DNA of 64,000 bases from Microbacterium kyungheense. GTDB taxonomy: Bacteria; Actinomycetota; Actinomycetes; Actinomycetales; Microbacteriaceae. Position numbers and translations under genes: made by a program. The notes under the pieces were generated by a model. The model made no database searches, was not told the DNA's origin, and saw only the letters and a list, made by a program, of their open reading frames with translations. This document shows, piece by piece, positions 24,005 through 31,742 of this stretch. The stretch covers positions 496,001-560,000 of the forward strand of contig NZ_VFPE01000001.1 in NCBI RefSeq assembly GCF_006783905.1, given 5' to 3'. How positions within the stretch are numbered: the first letter of the stretch is position 1; every line of letters begins with the position of its first letter.

Positions 24005-25474
24005 TCAGGCCTCGGGCGTGTGCAGCCGGGTGAGGAACGATTCCGTGCCCCGCGGCGCGCCGCGGCGGTCGGTCCGCGACACGACGACGATCACCGCGAC
24101 CGCGACCGGCACGGTCCAGGCGGCGGGCTGCTCGAGGAACGGACGGATGCCGGGAGCCCAGGCCGCCGGCATCCCTCCGCCGAAGATCGCGAGCGCCGAC
24201 AGGATGCCGCCGACGAGCATGCCGGCGATCGCGCCCCGTGCGGTGAGGCCGCGCCACCAGATGCCGAGGAGCAGCACGGGGCAGAGCGTCGACGCGGTGA
24301 ACGCGAAGACGAGGCCGACGCTCCCGGCGAGTCCGGAGGACTCGGTCGCGAGGGCCACGACCAGCGGCACGATCGTGGCGAGCACGGCCGCGATGCGGAA
24401 GCCGCGCACGCTGCCGCCGAGCATGTCCTGGCTGATGACGCCCGCGAGCGACACGACGAGACCGGACGTGGTCGACAGGAACGCCGCGAAGGCGCCGGCG
24501 ATCACCAGCGCCGTCAGCAGCACGCCCGCCGGCCCCGGGACGAGCCGGCCGGGGAGCATGAGCACGAGCGCATCGGCCTGGCCGGCCTCGGCGAGGTCCG
24601 GCGCGAACACGCGTCCGAGCAGCCCGAACACGGTCGGGAAGCAGTAGAACGCCGACAGCAGAGCCAACACAATGACCGTCGTCCGGCGCGCGGCGACGCC
24701 GTCGGGGCTCGTGTAGAAGCGCACGAGCACGTGCGGCAGGCCGAGGGTTCCGAGCAGCAGGGCGACCATCAGCGACACCGTGCGGTAGGCGTCGAGTCCG
24801 GACGGCCCCGCCGACGGCGGGAAGGGATCGATGGATACCGCGTGCGCGACGATCCCCGGCACCCCGCCCCCGGCGACGATGAGGATGACGACGGCCGGCA
24901 CGGCGAGCGCGGTGAGCTTCAGCCAGAACTGGAACGCCTGCACGAAGGTGATCGACCGCATGCCGCCGGCGACCACCACGACGGCCACGATGACGGCGAC
25001 GGCGACCGAGCCCGCCCACGCCGGCATCCCCGTCGTGATGCGCACCGTGAGCGCCGCGCCCTGCAGCTGCGGCACGATGTAGAACCAGCCGATCACGATG
25101 ACCAGGACGCTCGTCACGCGGCGCACGCCGTGGGACTCGAGGCGTGCCTGGGTGAAATCGGGGATCGTGTACGCGCCCGAGCGGCGCAGCGGGGCCGCGA
25201 CGAACAGCAGCAGCATGAGGTAGCCGGCGGTGTACCCGATCGGGAACCACATGCCCTGCGACCCGGTGAGCAGCACCAGCCCGGCGACGCCGAGGAACGA
25301 TGCCGCCGACAGGTACTCGCCGCCGATCGCCGAGGCGTTCCACCACGGCCGCACCGTCCGGCTCGCGACGTAGAAGTCGCCCGTGGTGCGCGAGACCCGC
25401 AGCCCGTAGAACCCGATGAGCGTCGACGCCGCGGCCACCGCGGCGATGCTGACGTAGCCGACCCAGGGGTTCAT
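24005..25474 (-). CDS. Sodium:solute symporter (SSS), acetate/monocarboxylate type
   Basis: This 489-residue protein has about 13 hydrophobic segments in the SSS (LeuT-like) arrangement. It has the family stretch GDFYVASRTVRPWWNASAIGGEYLSAASFLGVAGL near the N-terminus and FAAFLSTTSGLVVSLAGVISQDML in the middle, which contributes the sodium site. It resembles the ActP/MctC branch that imports short carboxylates. It is the last gene of a four-gene set (kinase, regulator, small membrane protein, symporter), each overlapping the next by 4 bases. A second, larger symporter of the same family lies on the other side of the kinase gene. Confidence 0.92.
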   Translation of the reverse strand: MNPWVGYVSIAAVAAASTLIGFYGLRVSRTTGDFYVASRTVRPWWNASAIGGEYLSAASFLGVAGLVLLTGSQGMWFPIGYTAGYLMLLLFVAAPLRRSGAYTIPDFTQARLESHGVRRVTSVLVIVIGWFYIVPQLQGAALTVRITTGMPAWAGSVAVAVIVAVVVVAGGMRSITFVQAFQFWLKLTALAVPAVVILIVAGGGVPGIVAHAVSIDPFPPSAGPSGLDAYRTVSLMVALLLGTLGLPHVLVRFYTSPDGVAARRTTVIVLALLSAFYCFPTVFGLLGRVFAPDLAEAGQADALVLMLPGRLVPGPAGVLLTALVIAGAFAAFLSTTSGLVVSLAGVISQDMLGGSVRGFRIAAVLATIVPLVVALATESSGLAGSVGLVFAFTASTLCPVLLLGIWWRGLTARGAIAGMLVGGILSALAIFGGGMPAAWAPGIRPFLEQPAAWTVPVAVAVIVVVSRTDRRGAPRGTESFLTRLHTPEA

Positions 25475-25875
25475 TCGTCCACCGTGAGGGCGCGGTATCG
25501 GGCCTCGTTGCGGGCGGCGGCGCGCACGTAGAGGACGGCCACGGTGATGGCGAGCGGGTAGAGCCCGAACCCGAGGAGGAGCCAGGATGCCGGCACGCCG
25601 AACACGACCGCCGCGCTGAGGTCGGGCACCAGGGCGAGGACGAGCACGAACGCCACCGTCGCGACCACGAATCCGGTCGCCGCGACGACGCCGAGACGCA
25701 GCTGCGAACGGATGAGGGAGCGCACGTAGACGGCCGCGGGATCGGTGGCGCGCTCGCCCGGCGCCGAGGGGCGCAGGTCGAACGCCGGCCGTGCGGGTGC
25801 GCCCAGGCCGGCCGCCGTCACCCGCACGCGCGCGGGGCGCGCGGCCTCGGGTCCCTCGCCCGGTGTGTCGCTCAT
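25471..25875 (-). CDS. Small two-helix membrane protein, DUF485-like symporter partner
   Basis: This encodes 134 residues. A hydrophilic, Pro/Ala-rich N-terminus is followed by two hydrophobic helices (LGVVAATGFVVATVAFVLVLALV and WLLLGFGLYPLAITVAVLYV) and a short basic tail. Size, topology and position directly before an SSS symporter match the DUF485 (YjcH/MctB) partner proteins, though sequence similarity to the other DUF485 gene in this window is low. The overlap with both neighbours is 4 bases. I infer a role in symporter assembly or activity. Confidence 0.7.
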   Translation of the reverse strand: MSDTPGEGPEAARPARVRVTAAGLGAPARPAFDLRPSAPGERATDPAAVYVRSLIRSQLRLGVVAATGFVVATVAFVLVLALVPDLSAAVVFGVPASWLLLGFGLYPLAITVAVLYVRAAARNEARYRALTVDE

Positions 25876-26606
25876 GTGTCCGCCCGGACGGTCGACTGCG
25901 CGAGCCGGTCGCGCAGGCCGGGCAGCATCCGCCGGCTCACCGGGAGCGCGGCGTCGCCGACGACGACGGTGGGGTGATCGGAGCCGAGCCGGATCTGGGC
26001 GACGTGTGCGAGCGCGACGAGGTACGAGCGGTGCACGCGGACGAAGCCGGCGTCGGCCCACTGCCGCTCGAGGTCCGAGATCGGCACGCGCACGAGGAAT
26101 CCTCCCTCGGCGGTGCAGAGGCGGGTGTAGTCGCCCTGCGCCTGTACGTAGCGCACGTCGTCGCGGCGGATCATCCGGGTCGTGCTGCCGAGGGTCACCG
26201 CGATGAGCTCGGCCGCGGGCTGTGCGGGCGCCTCGGGCGTCTGACGCAGCGCGTCGGCCACACGCGTGAGGGAGCGCTCGAGGCGCGAGGCGCGGACGGG
26301 TTTGAGCAGGTAGTCGACCGCGGCGAGGTCGAACGCCTCCAGCGCGCCCTCCTCGTCGGCGGTGACGAAGACCAGCGCCGGCTTGTGCTCGAACCGCTGC
26401 AGCGCCCGGGCGAGGTCGAACCCCGACAGTCCGGGCATGTGGATGTCGAGGAAGACGGCGTCCACGCGCTCCCGCGTGAGCAGGCGGATGGCGTCGGCGC
26501 CCGTCGAGACCTGGTGCACCCGCCCCACGCGGGGGTCCTGGTCGAGCAGGTACGCGAGCGCCGCGAGGGCGGGCTCTTCGTCGTCGGCGATGAGGACATC
26601 GATCAT
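25872..26606 (-). CDS. LytTR-type response regulator
   Basis: This 244-residue protein has an N-terminal receiver domain (MIDVLIADDEEPALAALAYLL, phospho-acceptor Asp54 in VFLDIHMPGLSG, conserved Lys in DYLLKPV). The C-terminal LytTR DNA-binding domain includes DVRYVQAQGDYTRLCT and FVRVHRSYLVALAHV. It is encoded between its probable sensor and the transport genes, overlapping both by 4 bases. LytTR proteins bind tandem 9-base elements; candidates lie upstream of the divergent symporter operon at 27890-27946. Confidence 0.94.
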   Translation of the reverse strand: MIDVLIADDEEPALAALAYLLDQDPRVGRVHQVSTGADAIRLLTRERVDAVFLDIHMPGLSGFDLARALQRFEHKPALVFVTADEEGALEAFDLAAVDYLLKPVRASRLERSLTRVADALRQTPEAPAQPAAELIAVTLGSTTRMIRRDDVRYVQAQGDYTRLCTAEGGFLVRVPISDLERQWADAGFVRVHRSYLVALAHVAQIRLGSDHPTVVVGDAALPVSRRMLPGLRDRLAQSTVRADT

Positions 26607-27850
26607 GAGTCGGCGCTCGCAGGGATCGGACCGGTCGCGGACGCGGCCTTCGGAAGGGCTTTGGGCACGCGCATCCGCACGAGCGTGCCGGCGCCGATCT
26701 GCGTCTCGACGACGAGTCCGTTCTCTTCGCCGTACACCTGGCGCAGGCGGGCATCGACGTTGCGCAGCCCCACGTTGTCGCGCGAACGCGCCGTGGCGGC
26801 GGAGCCCGCGCCGGCGGCTCCGGGCAGGACGGGCGCGGCGAGCACCTCGCGGATCTGCTCTGGGTCGAATCCCACCCCGTCGTCCTCGACCGTGATCTCG
26901 GCGAACGCGCCGGAGTCGGACGCCTCGATCGTGATGCGCCCGCCGCCCTCCTTGGCCTCCAGCCCGTGGCGGACGGCGTTCTCGACGAGCGGCTGGATCG
27001 ACAGGAACGGGATGACCGTGCTCAGCACCTCCGGTGCGATCTGCAGCGTCACCTGCAGGCGGTCGCCGAAGCGTGCCCGTTCCAGCCGCAGATAGCTGTC
27101 GATCGAATGCAGCTCTTCGGCGATGGTCGTGAACTCGCCGTGGCGGCGGAACGAGTAGCGCGTGAAGTCGGCGAACTCCAGGACGAGCTCCCGCGCGCGC
27201 TGCGGATCCGTCAGGATGAACGACGCGATGGCGTTCAGTGCGTTGTAGATGAAATGCGGGCTGATCTGGGCGCGCAGCGCCCGAACCTCGGCCTCGGCGA
27301 GGGCCGTGCGGGAGGCATCCAATTCGCCGAGCTCGATCTGAGAGGCCACCCAGTCGGCGACCTCGGCGGTCGCGCGCACCATGCCCGCGCGCACCGGGCT
27401 CGCGAAGGCCACGATCGCGCCCGCCGGGCGTTTGCCGATCAGGATGGGCGCTGCCACCGCGTCGACGTCGGCACCGTCGCCGACGCCGCGGCGCACCTGC
27501 GCCTTGCCGCCGGCCTGCACCGCGGCGGCCAGCTGCGCGGCGCTCGGGCCGAGCCGGTCGTCGCCGTCCAGGGCGACGACCCCGTGGGGATCGACGATCG
27601 CGAAGGTGTCGCAGCCGAGCAGCGACTTCAGATGCCGGCCCGCCTTCACCGCATCCTGCTGACTCACACCGCCGCGCAGATGCTTCGCCGCACGGGCGGC
27701 GAGATGGAGCGTCTGGTACGTCGCCTGCTCGGCATCCGTTCCGAGCTCGCGCGACGACACCAGCACCCGCCGCAGAAGCACGACGAGACCCACGGCGGCG
27801 GCCCCGGCGACAGCGCCGGCGCCCGCGAACAGCAGCAGCGAGTCGGGCAT
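26603..27850 (-). CDS. LytS-type sensor histidine kinase
   Basis: This encodes 415 residues: one N-terminal membrane helix (SLLLFAGAGAVAGAAAVGLVVLLR), a GAF-like domain (about residues 45-180, with CDTFAIVDPHGVVALDGDD), then a His-kinase domain of the LytS/YpdA class. The phospho-accepting His199 is in QISPHFIYNALNAIASF. The ATPase has QPLVENAVRHG and VEDDGVGFDPEQI. Only one helix is present rather than the multi-helix 5TM domain of true LytS. The start at 27850 follows a weak GCCTGAG. It heads the operon with the response regulator and a symporter module, which suggests it senses a carboxylate or the energy state. Confidence 0.93.
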   Translation of the reverse strand: MPDSLLLFAGAGAVAGAAAVGLVVLLRRVLVSSRELGTDAEQATYQTLHLAARAAKHLRGGVSQQDAVKAGRHLKSLLGCDTFAIVDPHGVVALDGDDRLGPSAAQLAAAVQAGGKAQVRRGVGDGADVDAVAAPILIGKRPAGAIVAFASPVRAGMVRATAEVADWVASQIELGELDASRTALAEAEVRALRAQISPHFIYNALNAIASFILTDPQRARELVLEFADFTRYSFRRHGEFTTIAEELHSIDSYLRLERARFGDRLQVTLQIAPEVLSTVIPFLSIQPLVENAVRHGLEAKEGGGRITIEASDSGAFAEITVEDDGVGFDPEQIREVLAAPVLPGAAGAGSAATARSRDNVGLRNVDARLRQVYGEENGLVVETQIGAGTLVRMRVPKALPKAASATGPIPASADS

Positions 27851-27889
27851 TCTCAGGCCAGCGTAATCCGTCGTCCGGCGTCGCCGGAG

Positions 27890-27946
27890 TCCGTTCGTCG
27901 CACGATCGACGCCGCTCGTCGACGACGAACGGCAACGCCCGTTCGC
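27890..27946 (+). promoter_or_regulatory. Candidate LytTR binding region upstream of the DUF485/symporter operon
   Basis: TCCGTTCGT at 27890-27898 fits the published LytTR element [TA][AC][CA]GTTN[AG][TG]. A reverse-oriented copy (CGACGAACGG, 27923-27932) forms a perfect 10-base inverted repeat with it, and a third CCCGTTCGC lies at 27938-27946. It occupies the gap between the divergent kinase and DUF485 genes. Confidence 0.4.
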
Positions 27947-28019
27947 GAGGCGCTCCACGCGGCAACATCGTCACGCGCAGCACGCGCTGCGTGTTCCATC
28001 CCCCTTCGAAGGAGAAGCC

Positions 28020-28391
28020 ATGGGCAACGACGCCCCGGGCGCGACGACGACGGCACCTGACGTCGACTATCGCGCGGTTCAGCAATCCGATCAGTTCCGG
28101 CAGTTGAAGAAGCGCCACCGCGGCTTCGTCTTCCCCGTGCTGCTGGCATGCCTGGTCTGGTATTTCGCGTATGTGCTGCTGGCCATGTACGCCCACGACT
28201 TCATGTCGACGCCCGTCTTCGGGCACGTCAACGTGGCGATGCTGCTGGGCATCGCCCAGATCATCACGACATTCGCCGTCACCACGTGGTACGTGAGCTT
28301 CGCGAACCGTCGCCTCGACCCGATCGCGAGCGAGATCCGCGAGTCGGTCGCCCCGCAGCCCGCTTCCACCTCTGAGGAGGCCTCGCGATGA
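28020..28391 (+). CDS. DUF485 membrane protein (MctB-like)
   Basis: This 123-residue protein has the DUF485 pattern: DYRAVQQSDQFRQLKKRHRGFVFPVLLACLVWYFAYVLLAMYAHDFM, a second helix (VAMLLGIAQIITTFAVTTWYV) and SFANRRLDPIASEIRE. In Corynebacterium the equivalent MctB is co-expressed with the monocarboxylate importer MctC. Here it overlaps the symporter start by 4 bases. The ATG at 28020 has GAAGGAGAAGCC upstream, a strong ribosome site. It is probably expressed under the adjacent two-component system. Confidence 0.93.
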   Translation: MGNDAPGATTTAPDVDYRAVQQSDQFRQLKKRHRGFVFPVLLACLVWYFAYVLLAMYAHDFMSTPVFGHVNVAMLLGIAQIITTFAVTTWYVSFANRRLDPIASEIRESVAPQPASTSEEASR

Positions 28392-30010
28392 GCATCGTCC
28401 TCGCGGCCGACGCCGCGCCCACCTCGCCGGGCAACCCCTGGCTCAACATCGGCATCTTCGCCGTGTTCGTGGCGATCACGATGGTGATCGTCTTCCGCGC
28501 CAGCCGCAACAACAAGACCGCGTCGGACTACTACGCCGCGGGTCGCTCGTTCACCGGAGGCCAGAACGGCTCCGCCATCGCCGGTGACTACCTGTCGGCC
28601 GCGTCGTTCCTCGGCATCGTCGGCGCGATCGCGATCACCGGGTACGACGGCTTCATGTACTCGATCGGCTTCCTCGTGGCGTGGCTCGTCGCCCTGCTGC
28701 TCGTCGCCGAGCTGCTGCGCAACACCGGCCGCTTCACCATGGCCGACGTGCTCTCGTTCCGGCTGAAGCAGACGCCGGTGCGCGTGGCGGCCGCCATCAC
28801 CACCCTCGTCGTGTGCTTCTTCTACCTGCTCGCGCAGATGGCGGGCGCCGGCGGCCTGGTGTCGCTGCTGCTCGGCATCGGCGACACGCTCGGCCAGTCG
28901 CTCGTCATCACGGTGGTCGGCGCGCTCATGATCCTCTACGTGCTGATCGGCGGCATGAAGGGCACCACGTGGGTGCAGATCATCAAGGCCGTGCTGCTGA
29001 TCGCCGGCGCGGCGGTCATGACCGTCTGGGTGCTGGCGATGCACGGCTTCGACTTCTCGGCGCTGCTCGAGAAGGCGGCCGAGGTCGCCGAGAACCCGGC
29101 GATCCTCGACCCGGGGCTGAAGTACGGCGTGAGCGACATCACGAAGGTGGACTTCATCTCGCTGGGCCTGGCGCTCGTGCTCGGCACCGCGGCCCTGCCG
29201 CACGTGCTGATGCGCTTCTACACGGTGCCCACCGCCAAAGAGGCGCGCAAGTCCGTCGTGTGGGCGATCTGGCTGATCGGCATCTTCTACGTGTTCACGT
29301 TGGTGCTCGGCTACGGCGCCGCCGCCCTCGTCGGCCCGGCGGTCATCGCGGCCGCGCCCGGCGGAGCGAACTCGGCGGCGCCGCTGCTGGCGAACGCGCT
29401 CGGCGGACCGCTGCTGCTCGGCCTCATCTCGGCGATCGCGTTCGCGACGATCCTCGCGGTGGTGGCGGGACTCACGATCACCGCGGCCGCCTCGTTCGCG
29501 CACGACATCTACGCCTCGGTCGTCAAGAAGGGCAAGCCGGCTCCCGGCGCCGAGGTCAAGGTCGCACGTCGCACGGTCGTCGTGATCGGCGTCATCGCGA
29601 TCATCGGCGGCATCGGCGCCAACGGCCAGAACGTCGCGTTCCTCGTCGCGCTCGCGTTCGCGGTGGCCGCGTCCGCGAACCTGCCGACGATCGTGTACTC
29701 GCTGTACTGGAAGCGCTTCACGACCAAGGGTGCACTGTGGAGCATGTACGGCGGCCTCGCATCCGCCATCATCCTCATCGTGTTCTCGCCGGTCGTGTCG
29801 GGGTCCGAGACGTCGATGCTCAAGACCGACGCGATCGACTTCGCGTGGTTCCCGCTGTCGAACCCTGGCATCGTGTCGATCCCGCTCGCGTTCTTCCTCG
29901 GCTGGCTCGGGACCATGCTCGACAAGGGCACCGAGGACCCGGCGAAGGAGGCCGAGATGGAGGTGCGCGCCCTCACCGGCATCGGGGCGGAGGGAGCCAC
30001 GCAGCACTAG
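28388..30010 (+). CDS. Cation/acetate symporter family protein (ActP/MctC-like)
   Basis: This 540-residue SSS transporter has about 13 membrane segments. Key stretches are SDYYAAGRSFTGGQNGSAIAGDYLSAASFLGIVGAI, the PHVLMRFYTVPTAKEARKSVVW loop and FATILAVVAGLTITAAASFAHDIY. The closest recognisable relatives are ActP (acetate/glycolate) and MctC (acetate, propionate, pyruvate). It forms an operon with the DUF485 gene. The N-terminus MSIVLAADAAPTSPGNP is hydrophilic. Directly after the stop comes a bidirectional hairpin at 30056-30087. Confidence 0.95.
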   Translation: MSIVLAADAAPTSPGNPWLNIGIFAVFVAITMVIVFRASRNNKTASDYYAAGRSFTGGQNGSAIAGDYLSAASFLGIVGAIAITGYDGFMYSIGFLVAWLVALLLVAELLRNTGRFTMADVLSFRLKQTPVRVAAAITTLVVCFFYLLAQMAGAGGLVSLLLGIGDTLGQSLVITVVGALMILYVLIGGMKGTTWVQIIKAVLLIAGAAVMTVWVLAMHGFDFSALLEKAAEVAENPAILDPGLKYGVSDITKVDFISLGLALVLGTAALPHVLMRFYTVPTAKEARKSVVWAIWLIGIFYVFTLVLGYGAAALVGPAVIAAAPGGANSAAPLLANALGGPLLLGLISAIAFATILAVVAGLTITAAASFAHDIYASVVKKGKPAPGAEVKVARRTVVVIGVIAIIGGIGANGQNVAFLVALAFAVAASANLPTIVYSLYWKRFTTKGALWSMYGGLASAIILIVFSPVVSGSETSMLKTDAIDFAWFPLSNPGIVSIPLAFFLGWLGTMLDKGTEDPAKEAEMEVRALTGIGAEGATQH

Positions 30011-30055
30011 CGGAGCGCGCCGCGCACCCGGGGGGAGTGCGCCGCAGGCCTTCAG

Positions 30056-30087
30056 GAGGACCGTCCGGGCACGCCCGGGCGGTCCTC
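30056..30087. terminator. Bidirectional terminator hairpin between convergent genes
   Basis: GAGGACCGTCCGGGC (30056-30070) pairs with GCCCGGGCGGTCCTC (30073-30087), with one wobble pair. It serves the symporter (plus strand) and the AHSA1 gene (minus strand). Confidence 0.7.
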
Positions 30088-30100
30088 TGCCGTGTGCGCG

Positions 30101-30565
30101 TCAGGCGTAGAAGCCGTCGCGCAGGTTGATGCCGTGCTCGACCCACGCCTTGAGCGCGGCGAGCATGCCCGTCCAGCCCGCGCAGTTGCCGAACGCGCTC
30201 TCGGCTCCGGCGGGCGAGGCCTTCCAGGCGGACTCGGTGATCGTCACGAGCGTGCGGGCGCCGTCGTCGACGGGCTCGAACTCGAAGGTCGTGGTGGTCT
30301 CGGTCTCGACGCCCTCGCGGGCCTCCCACCGGATCACGAGGCGTCGCGGCGGGTCGGACTCGACGACGGTCACCGGGAACCTGCCGGGGAAGTCGGCGAA
30401 ATCCCACGTGACATCGGCGCCCTCCTCGAGGCGGCCGCGGGCGCCGCCGGTCGTGAAGTAGTGCGACAGCTGCTCGGGGTCGGCCACGGCTTCGTAGACC
30501 TCGGCGACCGGTCGTGCGACGCGCCCCGACACGGTGAAGGACAGTGCGGTCAGTTGCTCAGACAT
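30101..30565 (-). CDS. SRPBCC/AHSA1 (ATPase activator homologue) domain protein
   Basis: This encodes 154 residues: SFTVSGRVARPVAEVYEAVADPEQLSHYFTTGGARG, then VTWDFADFPGRFPVTVVESDPPRRLVIRWEA, and a C-terminal GNCAGWTGMLAALKAWVEHGINLRD. This is the AHSA1-like SRPBCC subfamily that in bacteria is almost always paired with an ArsR regulator, as here, where that gene is divergent. The ligand is unknown. The start codon lies 16 bases from the divergent start, so its message is likely leaderless, with TATAAA 8 bases upstream. Confidence 0.88.
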   Translation of the reverse strand: MSEQLTALSFTVSGRVARPVAEVYEAVADPEQLSHYFTTGGARGRLEEGADVTWDFADFPGRFPVTVVESDPPRRLVIRWEAREGVETETTTTFEFEPVDDGARTLVTITESAWKASPAGAESAFGNCAGWTGMLAALKAWVEHGINLRDGFYA

Positions 30566-30584
30566 GTTGTAGTTTTATAACATG
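30563..30584. promoter_or_regulatory. Operator palindrome spanning both divergent start codons
   Basis: CATGTTGTAGT/TTTATAACATG is an imperfect inverted repeat (8 of 11 positions) whose ends are the two start codons. -10-like sequences for each strand (TAGTTT plus, TATAAA minus) lie inside it. It is the natural binding site for the ArsR product. Confidence 0.6.
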
Positions 30585-30920
30585 ATGGATGCCGCGCACA
30601 ACCCCTCTGCCGGCACCGACGTCGACGACGACCTGGTGTTCAAAGCGCTCGCCGCGCCGCTGCGTCGCCGCATGCTCGACGCCCTGAAGGACGAGCCGCT
30701 CACCACCGGCGCCCTGTGCGCGCTGTTTCCGGAGGTCGACCGCACGACCGTGCTGCAGCACCTGCGCGTGCTGGAACGAGCGGAGCTCGTGACCGGACGC
30801 AAGAAGGGGCGCGAACGCCACCTGGCGCTCGCACCCCTCCCGATCAAGCGCATCCATGACCGCTGGATCGGCGAATACGCGCGGGCGGCCGTCGATCTGC
30901 TCGACCGCCTGAACGACTGA
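30582..30920 (+). CDS. ArsR-family winged-helix repressor
   Basis: This encodes 112 residues with the ArsR winged helix: VFKALAAPLRRRMLDALKDEPLTTGALCALFPEVDRTTVLQHLRVLERAELVTGRKKGRERHLAL. No metal-binding CxC motif is present, so it belongs to the non-metal ArsR group that accompanies AHSA1/SRPBCC partners. TAGTTT lies 6 bases before the ATG, fitting a leaderless transcript; a second ATG follows immediately. It should repress both itself and the divergent AHSA1 gene through the 22-base palindrome between them. Confidence 0.9.
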   Translation: MMDAAHNPSAGTDVDDDLVFKALAAPLRRRMLDALKDEPLTTGALCALFPEVDRTTVLQHLRVLERAELVTGRKKGRERHLALAPLPIKRIHDRWIGEYARAAVDLLDRLND

Positions 30921-30925
30921 TCTCG

Positions 30926-31702
30926 TCAGGCGAGCCGCTCGGTGACGACGCGGACCGTCGCCACCGGGTCGGGCCGGTGCATGACCGATTCCGGAACGAT
31001 CACCAGCTCGGCGCCGGCGATCTCTTCTGCCAGGCGATCGGCGGCGGTGAGGAGCATCGGGAAGGTCTGCTCGCCGCGGAGGATCGTGACAGGGACGCGC
31101 ACCGACAGCATCTCGGCGCTCGGCACCGACGAGGCGTTGACGAGGTTCGTGTCGTACACGGTCGACTGTGCCAGCGGCAGGACCGCGGCGAACTGGTTGC
31201 TCTGGCGGAACTGCTCGACCATCTGCTCGGGGAGTCCGACGCCCTCGAGCTGGAACGTGACGATCGCGTCGTCGGGCCGGCCCTCGTCCACGAAGCGCTG
31301 CAGCCGCTCGGCGAGATCGGCCGCCGGCTCATCGACGCCGAACCGCAGCGGCGGCTCCGACAGGAACAGGGCGCCGGTGTCGACGCCGCTCGCTGCCGCA
31401 TACAGTGCGAGGACGGCGCCCGACGAGTGGCCCAGCACCGCCGTCGCGCCGCCGACGGCCTCGATCACCGCCGCGAGGTCTTCGGCCTCGCGTTCCGGCG
31501 TGGAGCCGCGCGCATCGCCGCTCGACCCGCGGGCGCGGCGGTCGTAGGCGACGCCGCGGAAGCCGGCATCCGCCAGCGCCTGAGCGAGGCCCGTCGCGTC
31601 GGAGGCCTGCGAGAGTGCGCCGTTCACGACGACGACGGCGGGGCCGTCGCCGAACACCTCGTACGCGATGGGCGTGCCGTCTGCGGAGTTCGTGGTGTGC
31701 AT
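30926..31702 (-). CDS. Alpha/beta hydrolase
   Basis: This encodes about 258 residues with the alpha/beta hydrolase layout: an oxyanion region VVVVNGALSQ, the nucleophile elbow GHSSGA (Ser), an acid near VTILRGEQTFP, and a C-terminal His in VMHRPDP. The cap region (about 120-190) is helical. The substrate is unknown; the form resembles small esterases or hydrolases of secondary metabolism. The start at 31702 is an ATG; a TTG 12 bases earlier is a weaker alternative, and no clear ribosome site exists for either. It is convergent with the ArsR gene, 5 bases from its end. Confidence 0.83.
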   Translation of the reverse strand: MHTTNSADGTPIAYEVFGDGPAVVVVNGALSQASDATGLAQALADAGFRGVAYDRRARGSSGDARGSTPEREAEDLAAVIEAVGGATAVLGHSSGAVLALYAAASGVDTGALFLSEPPLRFGVDEPAADLAERLQRFVDEGRPDDAIVTFQLEGVGLPEQMVEQFRQSNQFAAVLPLAQSTVYDTNLVNASSVPSAEMLSVRVPVTILRGEQTFPMLLTAADRLAEEIAGAELVIVPESVMHRPDPVATVRVVTERLA

Positions 31703-31742
31703 GCCGTCAGCCAACCACGGGCCACCGACACGCGGAAGGGCG

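Noticed and set aside
28091..30007. A 638-codon open frame on the minus strand over the symporter
   Set aside because: It is antisense to the ActP-like symporter. The product would be a His/Asp/Arg-rich string without known domains.
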